Origin: Microbacterium invictum
GTDB taxonomy: Bacteria; Actinomycetota; Actinomycetes; Actinomycetales; Microbacteriaceae
Direction: 5' to 3'
Assembly: GCF_034421375.1 (NCBI RefSeq)
Contig: NZ_CP139779.1
Span: 558,001 to 622,000 of the forward strand
DNA length: 64,000 nucleotides
Position 1 is the stretch's first letter. The number at the start of each line of letters is the position of its first letter. The translations under genes were made by a program, and so were the position numbers. Under the pieces are notes generated by a model. That model had not been told where the DNA came from, ran no database searches, and was given only the letters and a program-made list of their open reading frames with translations. Of the stretch, positions 1 through 8,822 are shown one piece after another.

Positions 1-804
1 TGACCCCCGCACCGAGATCGCGGGTCGCCTGGAGCGCGAACGCGCCGCCGATGAGCGCCGCTGCCGCGACGACGCAGAGGAGAAGCGGGGAGAGGTCGTC
101 GTCGGCGAACGGTCGGACGTTCTCGGCCCATGCGAAGGGCGACAGCCACGCGAGGCCCGAGCTCTCCATGCGCGTGAGGTCGTCGGAGGCGGTTCCGAGG
201 GCGTTGCCGACGCCCGCGACGAGGAAGGCCGTGAGGATGACGGCGACCGAGACCGAGTTGGCCGCCCGTGCACTGCGGAACAGCTGCGAGGTGAGGAGTC
301 CCATGCCGAGGAATACCGATGAGGCCGCCGCGAGCGTCGCGCCGAGCGCGAGGCCGCCGGCGGCCGGAAGACCGGCGATGAGGAAGGCGGATGTCGTGGC
401 GATCCCGAGCAGGAGGCAGGCGACGACGCCGTGCACGACGGTGGCCAGGAACGGTGCGTGCCGGCCCGCCGGCGTCGCCGAGACGGCGTCGGCGCGGCCG
501 GATTCCTCTTCGGCGCGCACGTGGCGCACGGCGAGGAAACTCGCCATCAGTGCCCCGAGCAGAACGAGGAACGGCAGGATCGTGAAGACGAGGAACGCGC
601 CCTCGCTCGAACCAGATGGAAGCCCCCGGAAGAGCAGGATGACCGGATTGGCCACGGCGACGGCGAGGAGGGTCTGGCGCTCCACGCCGTGCCGAACGCC
701 TCGGCGACGCCGGCGGCCGACGCGGCGCAGAGGGCGGCGGTGGCGAGGATCCAGACGAGCAGCTGCATCCCGTCACGTCGGAGGCGCTGACCGAGGAGGA
801 TCAC
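1..804 (-). pseudogene. ABC-2 type exporter permease, frameshifted, 3' end beyond left edge
   Basis: Membrane subunit of a drug/antibiotic-type ABC exporter, partner of the ATPase immediately upstream. Translation starts at GTG 804-802, which overlaps the ATPase stop (GTGA). The first 40 or so codons (MILLGQRLRRDGMQ followed by a hydrophobic helix, ending near AEAFGTA) lie in one frame. From about base 686 downward a second frame is open and hydrophobic to base 1 (ERQTLLAVAVANPV, later LLTSQLFRSARAANSV). This second part is the expected continuation of a multi-span permease of the 'exporter of polyketide antibiotics' kind. One extra base near 683-690 would join the two frames. Either the gene is broken or the assembly has a one-base deletion. 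The C-terminus is outside the window. Substrate unknown. Confidence 0.7.
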
Positions 805-1718
805 GAGCGCTCCCCGTCGGCGCGGACGTCGTCGCCGTAGTGGCGGAGGAACAGCTCCTCCAGGCTGGGCGGCTCGACGCGAAGGCCCTCGACACGGAGG
901 CGCGCGAGCTCGGGGAGGACGTCGGGCACCTGGTCGCTGTCCACGGTGAAGCGGACGCGCCCGCTGTCCGCCTCGAGATCGTGGACGGCGGTCATCGGCG
1001 GAAGGGGTCCGTCCGGCGCCGTGAACGACACCGAGGTCCGCGTCAGGTGCCGGAGATCCGCCAGGGTGCCGGACTCGACGATCCGGCCCGCGCGGATGAT
1101 CGAGACGTGGTCGCAGACCTGCTCGACCTCGGGGAGGATGTGGCTCGAGAGGAGCACCGTCGCGCCGTCCGCCCGAACCCGCTGCAGTTCGGATCGGAAC
1201 ACCAGCTCCATGAGCGGGTCGAGGCCGCTCGTGGGCTCATCGAAGATGTACAGATCCGCGGGCACGGCGAAGGCGGCGATGAGAGCGACCTTCTGCCGGT
1301 TGCCCTTGGAGTACGTGCGGCCCTTCTTCCGTGGGTCGAACTGGAAGACCCGGCACAGCCTCTCCTTCTCCGCCCGATAGCGTTCGTCGCGGGCGCTCGC
1401 TCCCCGCAGCCGGCTGAGGAAGTCGATCGCCTCGCCGCCCGTCAGGTTCGGCCAGACGCTGACATCACCTGGTACGGAGGCGACCCGGCGGTGCAGGCGC
1501 GTCGCGTCGCGCCAGGGATCGCCGTCGAAGACCGTGGCGTCTCCGGACGTGCGGCGCGCGAGCCCGAGCAGGATGCGGATGGTCGTGGACTTGCCGGCGC
1601 CGTTGGGCCCGAGGAACCCGTGCACCTGACCGGCGGACACGGTGAGGTCGAGCCCGTCCAGGGCGGCCACGCGGCCGTATCGCTTGACGAGGCTCCGCGT
1701 GCGCACGATCTCGGTCAT
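801..1718 (-). CDS. ABC exporter ATP-binding protein (drug/antibiotic type)
   Basis: Cytoplasmic ATPase, 305 residues, that would energise the permease encoded downstream. Visible motifs: Walker A GPNGAGKST at residues 37-45, a divergent signature YSKGNRQK in place of LSGGQ, Walker B with D-loop IFDEPTSGLD, and the switch histidine in SSHIL. The last 80 or so residues form the C-terminal extension usual in DrrA/BcrA-type ATPases. ATG 1718 was preferred to an upstream in-frame start at 1736 because a TAGCGT -10 hexamer (1731-1726) lies 7 nt before it, which fits a leaderless transcript. The stop overlaps the permease start, so the two are one operon. A palindrome covers the -35 region, so the operon is probably repressed by an unseen regulator. 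Confidence 0.9.
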   Translation of the reverse strand: MTEIVRTRSLVKRYGRVAALDGLDLTVSAGQVHGFLGPNGAGKSTTIRILLGLARRTSGDATVFDGDPWRDATRLHRRVASVPGDVSVWPNLTGGEAIDFLSRLRGASARDERYRAEKERLCRVFQFDPRKKGRTYSKGNRQKVALIAAFAVPADLYIFDEPTSGLDPLMELVFRSELQRVRADGATVLLSSHILPEVEQVCDHVSIIRAGRIVESGTLADLRHLTRTSVSFTAPDGPLPPMTAVHDLEADSGRVRFTVDSDQVPDVLPELARLRVEGLRVEPPSLEELFLRHYGDDVRADGERS

Positions 1719-1725
1719 GGGCCAG

Positions 1726-1754
1726 ACGCTACACATGTTTCACGAATTTGTGAA
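1726..1754 (-). promoter_or_regulatory. promoter with overlapping palindromic operator for the ABC exporter
   Basis: Read on the minus strand: -35 TTCACA (1754-1749), 17-nt spacer, -10 TAGCGT (1731-1726), then 7 nt to the ATG. The 16-bp near-palindrome TTCACGAATTTGTGAA (1739-1754, one mismatched pair) covers the -35 and most of the spacer, so a bound dimer would block RNA polymerase. The regulator is not identifiable here. Confidence 0.6.
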
Positions 1755-1775
1755 TAGCCTGCCGAGTGATAGCGC

Positions 1776-1785
1776 AGTGTATACC
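1776..1785 (+). promoter_or_regulatory. upstream GntR-type operator half-match
   Basis: AGTGTATACC contains the same GTGTATAC core as the perfect site at 1830-1839. The GTATAC centres are 53 bp apart, close to five helical turns, which would suit two dimers on one face of the DNA. It is likely a second autoregulatory site for the GntR gene. Confidence 0.45.
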
Positions 1786-1829
1786 GGCGGACGCTCGTTG
1801 TCCGGTCTCGATGCCGTAACCCGCGCCAT

Positions 1830-1839
1830 GTGTATACAC
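1830..1839 (+). promoter_or_regulatory. GntR/FadR-type operator GTGTATACAC
   Basis: Perfect 10-bp palindrome GTGTATACAC, 24 bp before the gntR start codon. FCD-type GntR regulators commonly bind palindromes centred on GTATAC-like cores next to their own gene. The site would place gntR and the prp genes behind it under this regulator. Confidence 0.6.
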
Positions 1840-1863
1840 TGGGCGTGTTCACGAGGAGGTACT

Positions 1864-2508
1864 GTGCGGGCAAGCGATCGGGCGTACGCGACCCTCCTCG
1901 ACGAGATCCAGCAGGGGGTCCTCGCTCCCGGCACCGTCCTCGGCGAGGTGGAGCAGTCCACGCGCCTCGGTGTGAGCCGCACGCCGTTGCGCGAAGCGCT
2001 CGCGCGACTGGTCGCCGACGGACTGGTCGTGCAGCAGTCGCCGCGCATGACGGTGGTGGCGCCGATCGACTCCGACGACATCCGCGCCCTCTTCGAGGTG
2101 CGCCGTGCCCTTGAAGAGACGGCGGCGCGTGCCGCCGCCCGCAGTCACCATCGCCGTCGCTTCGCCGAGCTGGCGCAGCGCTTCGCCGAGGTCGACGTCA
2201 GCAGCGCCGAAGCTCGCGAGGAGTACTACGCCCTCATCGCGCGGTTCGACGCCGCCCTCGACGAGGCGCACGGCAACGACTACCTCGCCGCGGCCCTCCG
2301 CACCGTCCGCACCCACCTAGTGCGGGTGCGCAGGCTCGCCCGCGAGCACACCGGCCGCCTCGCGGCATCCGTCTCGGAACACCATCTGATCGCGCAGGCG
2401 ATCGCCGACGGGGACCCCGACCTCGCCGCCCATGCCACCCACGTTCACCTCCACCACGCGCTCTCGCACGTGATCGCATCCCCCCGCACCCAGCAAGGAG
2501 CAGCATGA
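1864..2508 (+). CDS. GntR/FadR-family transcriptional regulator of the prp operon
   Basis: DNA-binding regulator, 214 residues. The N-terminal winged helix-turn-helix (about residues 1-70) has the typical GntR pattern [15 protein letters not shown]. The C-terminal, mostly helical domain (about 75-205) starts around [16 protein letters not shown] and is FCD-like, expected to bind a small carboxylate or CoA-linked metabolite. GTG 1864 was chosen because AGGAGGT ends 3 nt upstream; longer in-frame starts have no ribosome site and would run through the operator. The last four bases overlap the start of prpD (ATGA), so regulator and enzymes are co-transcribed. The inducer, perhaps 2-methylcitrate or a propionate derivative, is inference. 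Confidence 0.88.
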   Translation: MRASDRAYATLLDEIQQGVLAPGTVLGEVEQSTRLGVSRTPLREALARLVADGLVVQQSPRMTVVAPIDSDDIRALFEVRRALEETAARAAARSHHRRRFAELAQRFAEVDVSSAEAREEYYALIARFDAALDEAHGNDYLAAALRTVRTHLVRVRRLAREHTGRLAASVSEHHLIAQAIADGDPDLAAHATHVHLHHALSHVIASPRTQQGAA

Positions 2509-4031
2509 CCGTCACGCACCACCTGCGCGTCCACCGCAGCGACGAACACCTCGCCCGTGAGGGACAGCTCGCCTGGCACGTCGCCGAGGTCGCCGCCGAT
2601 CCCGTCGAGGTCGACGCCGAGACGACCGACATGATCATCAACCGGATCATCGACAACGCCGCCGTGGCGGCCGCCTCGCTCACCCGGGCGCCCGTCAGCG
2701 CCGCACGCCAGCAGGCGCTCGACCACGCGGTGTCGGTCGGCGGCGACGGTGCGACGATCTTCGGGTGCGCGCTGGAGCGGCGGACGAGCCCCGAGTGGGC
2801 GGCGTGGGCGAACGGGGTCGCCGTCCGCGAGCTCGACTACCACGACACCTTTCTCGCCGCCGATTACTCCCACCCGGGCGACAACATCCCGCCGATCCTC
2901 GCCGTCGCCCAGCACGTCGGCGCCGACGGGCGCGCGCTGCTGCGCGGGATCGCCACGGGCTACGAGATCCAGATCGACCTCGTGCGGGCGATCTGCCTGC
3001 ACAAGCACAAGATCGACCACGTCGCCCACCTCGGTCCCTCGGCGGCCGCGGGAATCGGCACGCTGCTCGACCTGCCGGTCGAGACGATCTACCAGGCCGT
3101 CGGCCAGGCCCTGCACACCACGACGGCGACCCGGCAGTCGCGCAAGGGCGAGATCTCCACCTGGAAGGCCCACGCCCCGGCGTTCGCCGGGAAGATGGCG
3201 GTCGAAGCCGTCGACCGCGCGATGCGCGGCGAGACGTCGCCGTCGCCGATCTACGAGGGCGAGGACGGCGTGATCGCCTGGATGCTCGACGGCCCCGATG
3301 CGTCGTACGACGTGCCGCTTCCCGCGGCGGGGGAGCCCAAGCGCGCGATCCTCGACTCGTACACCAAGGAGCACTCCGCCGAGTACCAGGCGCAGGCCTG
3401 GATCGACCTGGCGCGCAAGCTCCACGGCGAGCACCCGGCTGCCGCAGATCCGGCGCAGGTGGCGTCGATCGTGCTGCACACCTCGCACCACACCCACCAC
3501 GTGATCGGGTCGGGCGCGAACGACCCGCAGAAGTACGACCCCACCGCGTCGCGCGAGACCCTGGATCACTCGATCCCGTACATCTTCGCGGTCGCGCTGC
3601 AGGATGGCGGGTGGCACCACGTCGACTCGTACACCCCCGAACGTGCGGGCCGCGAGGACACCGTCGCGCTGTGGCGGAAGATCACGACCGCCGAGGATGC
3701 CGAGTGGACCCGCCGGTACCACTCCGACGACCCGAACGAGAAGGCCTTCGGCGGTCGCGTCGTGATCACGCTCACCGACGGCACGGTGATCGAGGACGAG
3801 ATCGCCGTCGCCGGCGCGCATCCGCTCGGGGCGCGACCCTTCGCGCGCGAGGACTATGTGCGGAAGTTCAGGCTGCTCGCCGAGCCGGTGCTCGCGCCGG
3901 AGGAGATCGAGCGCTTCCTCGGACTGGTGGAGCGCCTGCCCGAGCTGACCGCCGACGAGGTGCGACAGCTGTCGATCATCGCGAAGCCCGGGGTGCTGGC
4001 CACCGCGCCCGCACCGAAGGGGCTGTTCTGA
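2505..4031 (+). CDS. prpD: 2-methylcitrate dehydratase PrpD
   Basis: Dehydrates 2-methylcitrate to 2-methyl-cis-aconitate, the second step of the methylcitrate cycle that disposes of propionyl-CoA; cytoplasmic. The 508-residue length is near the usual 480-510 of the MmgE/PrpD family. It has the all-helical N-terminal domain (about residues 20-270) with segments such as [20 protein letters not shown] and the smaller C-terminal domain that includes [21 protein letters not shown] 2505 is preceded by AAGGAG and overlaps the gntR stop. The stop overlaps the prpB start by one base (TGATG). PrpD homologues also act on other citrate analogues, but prpB and prpC alongside make this assignment strong. 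Confidence 0.94.
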   Translation: MTVTHHLRVHRSDEHLAREGQLAWHVAEVAADPVEVDAETTDMIINRIIDNAAVAAASLTRAPVSAARQQALDHAVSVGGDGATIFGCALERRTSPEWAAWANGVAVRELDYHDTFLAADYSHPGDNIPPILAVAQHVGADGRALLRGIATGYEIQIDLVRAICLHKHKIDHVAHLGPSAAAGIGTLLDLPVETIYQAVGQALHTTTATRQSRKGEISTWKAHAPAFAGKMAVEAVDRAMRGETSPSPIYEGEDGVIAWMLDGPDASYDVPLPAAGEPKRAILDSYTKEHSAEYQAQAWIDLARKLHGEHPAAADPAQVASIVLHTSHHTHHVIGSGANDPQKYDPTASRETLDHSIPYIFAVALQDGGWHHVDSYTPERAGREDTVALWRKITTAEDAEWTRRYHSDDPNEKAFGGRVVITLTDGTVIEDEIAVAGAHPLGARPFAREDYVRKFRLLAEPVLAPEEIERFLGLVERLPELTADEVRQLSIIAKPGVLATAPAPKGLF

Positions 4032-4930
4032 TGCTGTACTCCACCGTCCCCGCCCACGAGAAGCGCCGGGCATTCCGCGAGCGGCTCGCCACGGGCGAGA
4101 TGCTGCGGTTCCCCGGCGCCTTCAATCCGCTGTCGGCACGCCTCCTCGAGCGGAAGGGCTTCGAGGGTGTCTACATCTCGGGGGCGGTGCTCTCCGCCGA
4201 CCTCGGTCTGCCCGACATCGGGCTCACCACCCTCCCCGAAGTCGCCGGGCGGGGTCAGCAGATCGCCCGCATGACCGACCTCCCGGCGCTCATCGACGCC
4301 GACACCGGCTTCGGCGAGCCGATGAACGTCGCCCGCACCATTCAGACCCTCGAAGACGCCGGCATCGCCGGCATGCACATCGAAGACCAGGTCAACCCGA
4401 AGCGGTGCGGGCACCTCGACGGCAAGTCGGTCGTCGATGAGGACACGGCCGTCAAGCGCATCCGCGCAGCGGTGGATGCGCGGCGCGACCCGAACTTCCT
4501 CATCATGGCGCGCACCGACATCCGTGCGGTGGAGGGACTGGATGCCGCGATAGACCGCGCCCGCGCGCTCGTCGACGCCGGGGCCGACGCGATCTTCCCC
4601 GAGGCGATGCGCGACCTGTCGGAGTTCGAGGCCGTGCGCCGGGCGATCGACGTGCCGATGCTGGCCAACATGACCGAGTTCGGCAAGAGCGATCTCTTCT
4701 CGGTGTCGCAGCTGCGCGACGTCGGGGTCAACATCGTCATCTGGCCGGTGTCGCTGCTGCGGATCGCGATGGGGGCGGCGTCGCGGGCTCTCGATACGCT
4801 CGTGGACCAGGGGCACTTGACCTCCAAGCTCGGGGAGATGCAGCACCGGGCCGACCTGTACGACCTCATCGATTACGAGCAGTACGCCCACTTCGACCAG
4901 GACATCTTCACCTTCCAGATCGAGCGATAG
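4031..4930 (+). CDS. prpB: 2-methylisocitrate lyase PrpB
   Basis: Splits 2-methylisocitrate into pyruvate and succinate, the last step of the methylcitrate cycle. 299 residues, normal for the isocitrate lyase/PEP mutase superfamily. The loop KRCGH at residues 124-128, with catalytic Cys126, is the methylisocitrate lyase version of the lyase signature. Metal-binding and barrel residues are visible in IDADTGFGEP, HIEDQ and MARTDIRAVEG. It starts one base inside the prpD stop, and 8 bases separate it from prpC, so it is the central gene of one transcript. Confidence 0.95.
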   Translation: MLYSTVPAHEKRRAFRERLATGEMLRFPGAFNPLSARLLERKGFEGVYISGAVLSADLGLPDIGLTTLPEVAGRGQQIARMTDLPALIDADTGFGEPMNVARTIQTLEDAGIAGMHIEDQVNPKRCGHLDGKSVVDEDTAVKRIRAAVDARRDPNFLIMARTDIRAVEGLDAAIDRARALVDAGADAIFPEAMRDLSEFEAVRRAIDVPMLANMTEFGKSDLFSVSQLRDVGVNIVIWPVSLLRIAMGAASRALDTLVDQGHLTSKLGEMQHRADLYDLIDYEQYAHFDQDIFTFQIER

Positions 4931-4938
4931 GAGATCGC

Positions 4939-6123
4939 GTGACCGACATCAAGAAGGGCCTCGCCGGCGTCGTCGTGGACTACACGGCGGTCTCGAAGGT
5001 CAATCCCGAGACCAACTCGCTGCTGTACCGGGGGTATCCCGTGCAGGAGCTCGCCGCGACCCAGCCCTTCGAGGCCGTCGCCTACCTGCTGTGGAACGGC
5101 GAGCTGCCGACCGAGGTCGAGCTCGCCAGACTCCGGGCGACCGAGCGCTCCTACCGCGTGCTCCCGGCCGACGTCCGGGCCGGGATCGACCTGGTGCCGC
5201 TCGATGCGCACCCGATGGACGAGGTGCGCACGGCCCTGAGCCTGATCGGTGCGCGTGACCTCGCCGGCAGCGGCTCGGTCCTCGACGCGAGCGGTTCTGC
5301 TGCGGAGAACCTCTCGCGCAGCATCCGTCTCTTCTCCGTCCTCCCGGCCATCGTCGCCTACGGTCAGCGGCGCCGGCGGGGTCAGCAGCCCGTCGCGCCG
5401 CGCGACGACCTCGACTACGCGGCGAACTTCCTCTGGATGACCTTCGGCGAAGAGGCCGACCCGGTCGTCGTCGACGCGTTCAACCGGTCGATGATCCTGT
5501 ACGCCGAGCACTCGTTCAACGCCTCGACCTTCACCGCGCGGGTGATCGCCTCGACCCTCAGCGACCTGTACTCCGCCGTCGTCGGCGCGGTCGGGGCACT
5601 GAAGGGGCCGCTCCACGGCGGGGCGAACGAGGCCGTGCTGCACATCTTCGACGAGATCGGCGCGGCCGAGAACGTGGTGCCGTGGCTGGATGCGGCGCTC
5701 GCCGAGAAGCGCAAGATCATGGGCTTCGGTCACCGCGTGTACAAGCGCGGCGACTCGCGGGTGCCGACCATGAAGGCGGCGCTCGACACCCTCGTCGCGC
5801 ACTACGACCGGCCCGATGTGCTCGCGCTCTACGAGACGCTCGAGTCGGAGTTCGTCTCACGCAAGGGCATCTACCCGAACCTCGACTATCCGTCGGGTCC
5901 GGCGTACAACCTGATGGGCTTCGACACCCTCACCTTCACGCCGCTGTTCGTCGCGGCGCGGATCGTCGGGTGGACGGCGCACGTCATCGAGCAACTGGGC
6001 GCGAACGCCCTCATCCGCCCGCTGTCGGAGTACAACGGTCCCGACGAGCGGCACATCGAGGGGTACGTACCCGACGACGCCGTCCTCTCCGCCGCCGAGC
6101 GCCCGGAGGAGTCGGCCGGGTGA
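4939..6123 (+). CDS. prpC: 2-methylcitrate synthase PrpC
   Basis: Condenses propionyl-CoA with oxaloacetate to 2-methylcitrate, entry step of the cycle. 394 residues, short citrate-synthase class as usual for PrpC. The catalytic triad is present: His226 in LHGGANE, His265 in GFGHRVYK and Asp316 in NLDYPSGPAY. The GTG start 4939 follows GGAGATC. Its position after prpD and prpB supports methylcitrate synthase over housekeeping citrate synthase, although members often accept acetyl-CoA too. The stop overlaps the next gene by 4 bases (GTGA). Confidence 0.93.
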   Translation: MTDIKKGLAGVVVDYTAVSKVNPETNSLLYRGYPVQELAATQPFEAVAYLLWNGELPTEVELARLRATERSYRVLPADVRAGIDLVPLDAHPMDEVRTALSLIGARDLAGSGSVLDASGSAAENLSRSIRLFSVLPAIVAYGQRRRRGQQPVAPRDDLDYAANFLWMTFGEEADPVVVDAFNRSMILYAEHSFNASTFTARVIASTLSDLYSAVVGAVGALKGPLHGGANEAVLHIFDEIGAAENVVPWLDAALAEKRKIMGFGHRVYKRGDSRVPTMKAALDTLVAHYDRPDVLALYETLESEFVSRKGIYPNLDYPSGPAYNLMGFDTLTFTPLFVAARIVGWTAHVIEQLGANALIRPLSEYNGPDERHIEGYVPDDAVLSAAERPEESAG

Positions 6124-6581
6124 GCATCTGGTTCGGCGATGTCGCCGCCGTCGACCTCGATGCGATGGCGTCCGGCACGATGATCGAGAACCTCGGCATC
6201 GAGATCGTCGAGGTGCGGGATGACGCGCTGGTCGGCCGGATGCCGGTGGACCACCGCACGACGCAGCCGGCGGGAGTGCTCCACGGCGGGGCCTCGGTGG
6301 CGGTCGCCGAGACGCTGGCGTCGTGGGCGGGGTACCTCGCTGTGGACCGGGAGAAGTTCCACGTCGTGGGGCAGGAGATCAACGCGAACCATCTGCGTCC
6401 GGTGTCGTCGGGGTGGGTGACGGCGACGGCGTCGCCGGTGCATCTCGGACGGCGCGCGCACGTGTGGGAGATCCGGATCGTGGACGACGCGGACCGGCTG
6501 GTCTGCATCTCTCGCTGCACCCTCGCGGTGATCGAGCAGCGGAGCTCGTACGCCACCCCGGACCGGAGGATGGCGCTGTGA
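6120..6581 (+). CDS. PaaI-type hotdog-fold acyl-CoA thioesterase
   Basis: 153-residue hotdog thioesterase expected to hydrolyse an acyl- or aryl-CoA in the cytoplasm. The family signature is visible: TTQPAGVLHGGASVAVAETL supplies the Gly-rich helix start and the acidic residue that activates water, and LVGRMPVDHRT forms the first strand pair. GTG 6120 overlaps the prpC stop (GTGA) and its own stop overlaps the thiolase start, so translation is coupled. It may act as a relief valve that frees CoA when propionyl-CoA or an intermediate builds up; that role is inferred from context. The substrate cannot be read from the sequence. Confidence 0.85.
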   Translation: MSIWFGDVAAVDLDAMASGTMIENLGIEIVEVRDDALVGRMPVDHRTTQPAGVLHGGASVAVAETLASWAGYLAVDREKFHVVGQEINANHLRPVSSGWVTATASPVHLGRRAHVWEIRIVDDADRLVCISRCTLAVIEQRSSYATPDRRMAL

Positions 6582-7750
6582 CCACGGCGGTGATCGTCGA
6601 CGCGGTGCGGACGGTGGCCGGGCGTGGGAAGCCGGGCGGCGCGCTGTCGGAGGTGCACCCGGTGGATCTCGCCGCGGGCGTGCTGGAGGGCCTGCTCGAG
6701 CGGAACGGGCTGGAGTCGGCGCAGGTCGACGATGTGATCCTCGGATGCGTGAGCCAGATCGGCGATCAGGCGATGAACATCGCCCGGCAGGCGGTGCTCG
6801 CTGCGGGGTTCGACGAGTCGGTTCCGGCGACGACGATCGACCGCCAATGCGGGTCGAGCCAGCAGGCGGTGCACTTCGCCGCGCAGGGCGTGATCGCCGG
6901 GGCGTACGACGTCGTCATCGCCGGGGGAGTGGAGTCGATGAGCCGCGTGCCGCTCGGGTCGTCGCGCCAGGGCGGGTCGCCGTCATCCGGTCTTTTGGCT
7001 CGCTATCCCGACGGACTCGTGAACCAGGGGGTCTCGGCGGAACTCATCGCGCAGAGGTGGGGGTTGTCGCGAGAAATGCTGGACGAGTTCGCGGCGGAGT
7101 CGCACCGGCGCGCCGCGACGGCGTGGGCCGAGGGGCGATTCGCGTCGCAGGTGATCCCGGTGGCGGGAGTCGAAGCCTCGACGGACGAGACGGTGCGGGC
7201 GGGGACGACGGCCGAGAAGCTCGCGGCGCTCGGGCCGGCGTTTCGCACCGAGGAGCTCGCCGACCGCTTCCCCGAGCTGTCGTGGCAGATCACGGCGGGC
7301 AACTCGTCGCCGTTGACCGATGCCGCGTCGGCGGTGCTGATCATGAGCGAGGAGCGGGCGCTCGCGCTCGGGCTGACGCCCCGCGCCCGATTGCACTCCT
7401 TCGCCGTGGTCGGCGACGACCCGCTCATGATGCTGACCGGGCCGATTCCGGCGACGAGGCGGATCCTCGAGCGGAGCGGGCTGTCGGTCGACGACCTCGA
7501 CGTGTACGAGGTGAATGAGGCGTTCGTGTCGGTGCCGCTCGCTTGGCTGGCAGAGGTCGGTGCCGACCCGGCGAAGCTGAACCCGTGGGGCGGGGCGATC
7601 GCCCTCGGTCACGCGGTCGGAGCGTCGGGCACGCGACTGATGGGGACGATGCTGGCGTACCTCGAAGCCACAGGCGGTCGGTACGGCCTGCAGACCATGT
7701 GCGAGGGCGGCGGCATGGCCAACGCGACGATCATCGAGCGTCTCGGTTGA
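6578..7750 (+). CDS. acetyl-CoA acyltransferase (thiolase)
   Basis: 390-residue thiolase of the degradative or biosynthetic class (3-ketoacyl-CoA plus CoA to acetyl-CoA plus acyl-CoA). All catalytic residues are in place: Cys91 in DRQCGSSQQA, His345 in GGAIALGHAVGASG and Cys375 in MCEGGGMAN, with NEAFVSVPLAW before the His motif. GTG 6578 overlaps the thioesterase stop. As the last gene of the prp transcript it would deliver propionyl-CoA from odd-chain or 2-methyl-branched 3-ketoacyl-CoAs straight to PrpC. This physiological link is inference; the enzyme class is secure. Confidence 0.92.
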   Translation: MTTAVIVDAVRTVAGRGKPGGALSEVHPVDLAAGVLEGLLERNGLESAQVDDVILGCVSQIGDQAMNIARQAVLAAGFDESVPATTIDRQCGSSQQAVHFAAQGVIAGAYDVVIAGGVESMSRVPLGSSRQGGSPSSGLLARYPDGLVNQGVSAELIAQRWGLSREMLDEFAAESHRRAATAWAEGRFASQVIPVAGVEASTDETVRAGTTAEKLAALGPAFRTEELADRFPELSWQITAGNSSPLTDAASAVLIMSEERALALGLTPRARLHSFAVVGDDPLMMLTGPIPATRRILERSGLSVDDLDVYEVNEAFVSVPLAWLAEVGADPAKLNPWGGAIALGHAVGASGTRLMGTMLAYLEATGGRYGLQTMCEGGGMANATIIERLG

Positions 7751-7865
7751 CGCTCGCGCAGTTCGCGCAGCCGTTCCGGGCGCCATTCGCGCGAGTGCGG
7801 CGTTGAGGGTGTCCAAGCCCTTGCTGCGCCCCGAGCGTCGAGCCCGCGAGAGCGAGCTGCTTCGG

Positions 7866-7871
7866 TAGTCT
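7866..7871 (+). promoter_or_regulatory. -10 hexamer TAGTCT, leaderless promoter
   Basis: TAGTCT followed by 6 nt and the ATG at 7878; no ribosome site precedes that ATG. It fixes the start of the membrane protein gene. Confidence 0.55.
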
Positions 7872-7877
7872 GCGCGG

Positions 7878-8822
7878 ATGACATCGACGACGAAGCCGCT
7901 CCCGCTCCTCGTCTGGGGCGCCCTCGGTGCCGCCGCGGCTGTGATCGGACTCCTGCCGTGGCTCGTCACCGGGGGAGCGCTGCCGCTGCAGAATCTGGGC
8001 GTCACGCCGGACCAACCCCCCGTCCTCCTCCCGGTCAGCCAGTACTACCTCACATCGATCGTCGCCCTCCTCGTCGTCGGGGCGGCCCTCGCGGGCCTCG
8101 CGGCGAGAATCCTCGGCCGTCGACGGCCGCGCTTCGGCGGTCTCCTGCTCATCGCCGGGGTCCTCGCCGTGCAGATCGTCGCCGCGTGTCAATCGTTGCT
8201 GACGACGCGAGCGCTCCTCGAGCGATCCTCGCGCGCCGACGTCTACCTCTTTCTCGTCGGAGCCGTCATCGCAGTCTCGGTCCTGACCGGTGCGCTTGTG
8301 CTGTGTCTCATCGCCTTCGCGCCGGTTCCCGGCGCGACGATAGGCCTCTCGCTCGTGGCGCTGGTGACGGCGTCGTGGGTCGGCGTCGCGCTGCGCGACA
8401 TCCTGACCTTCGGTCCGGATCCTGCGACCACCGTTGCCCTGTTCGTCTTCCGTTGGCTTCCGGCCGTTCTCATCGGGTGTGCGATCGCGTGGTGCGGCTT
8501 CGGCACCGTCGGGCGGGTGGCGGCGGTGGTCGTCAGCCTCGCCGCCCTGTGGATCGGGCCTGCCTTCTTCACGGCGGTGTCCGCGGCAGCCGGAACTCGC
8601 GTGCTCGCGCCGTATCCCGGTGAAATGGCGGCTTACGGCGTGGAGGTGTTCCGTATGGCACTCACGAATCCCGAGATCGTGCTGCCTCCGATCGTCCTCG
8701 CTGCCATCATCGGTGTCCTGGGCGCGCTCCTCGTCCCGGTGCTCCGGCGGCGACGGTCTGGACCGCCCGAGGGTGACGCGAGCCGCGCGACCTCGGCCGA
8801 CGCATCCCGCTCGACCGTGTGA
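7878..8822 (+). CDS. polytopic membrane protein of unknown function
   Basis: 314 residues with about seven or eight hydrophobic segments (near 10-32, 55-78, 85-108, 120-150, 155-178, 190-212, 215-240 and 270-292), a short cytoplasmic tail rich in Ser, Ala and Arg, and no recognised domain. The extracytoplasmic loop after the first helix (GALPLQNLGVTPDQPPV) looks ordered. The start is supported by a leaderless-type -10 hexamer 6 nt upstream. It overlaps the Nudix gene by 4 bases, so the two are co-translated. Function unknown. Confidence 0.8.
   Translation: MTSTTKPLPLLVWGALGAAAAVIGLLPWLVTGGALPLQNLGVTPDQPPVLLPVSQYYLTSIVALLVVGAALAGLAARILGRRRPRFGGLLLIAGVLAVQIVAACQSLLTTRALLERSSRADVYLFLVGAVIAVSVLTGALVLCLIAFAPVPGATIGLSLVALVTASWVGVALRDILTFGPDPATTVALFVFRWLPAVLIGCAIAWCGFGTVGRVAAVVVSLAALWIGPAFFTAVSAAAGTRVLAPYPGEMAAYGVEVFRMALTNPEIVLPPIVLAAIIGVLGALLVPVLRRRRSGPPEGDASRATSADASRSTV

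Noticed and set aside
7751..7877. Small RNA or tRNA in the gap after the thiolase gene
   Set aside because: No cloverleaf, no strong hairpin; only the -10 hexamer of the next gene was found.
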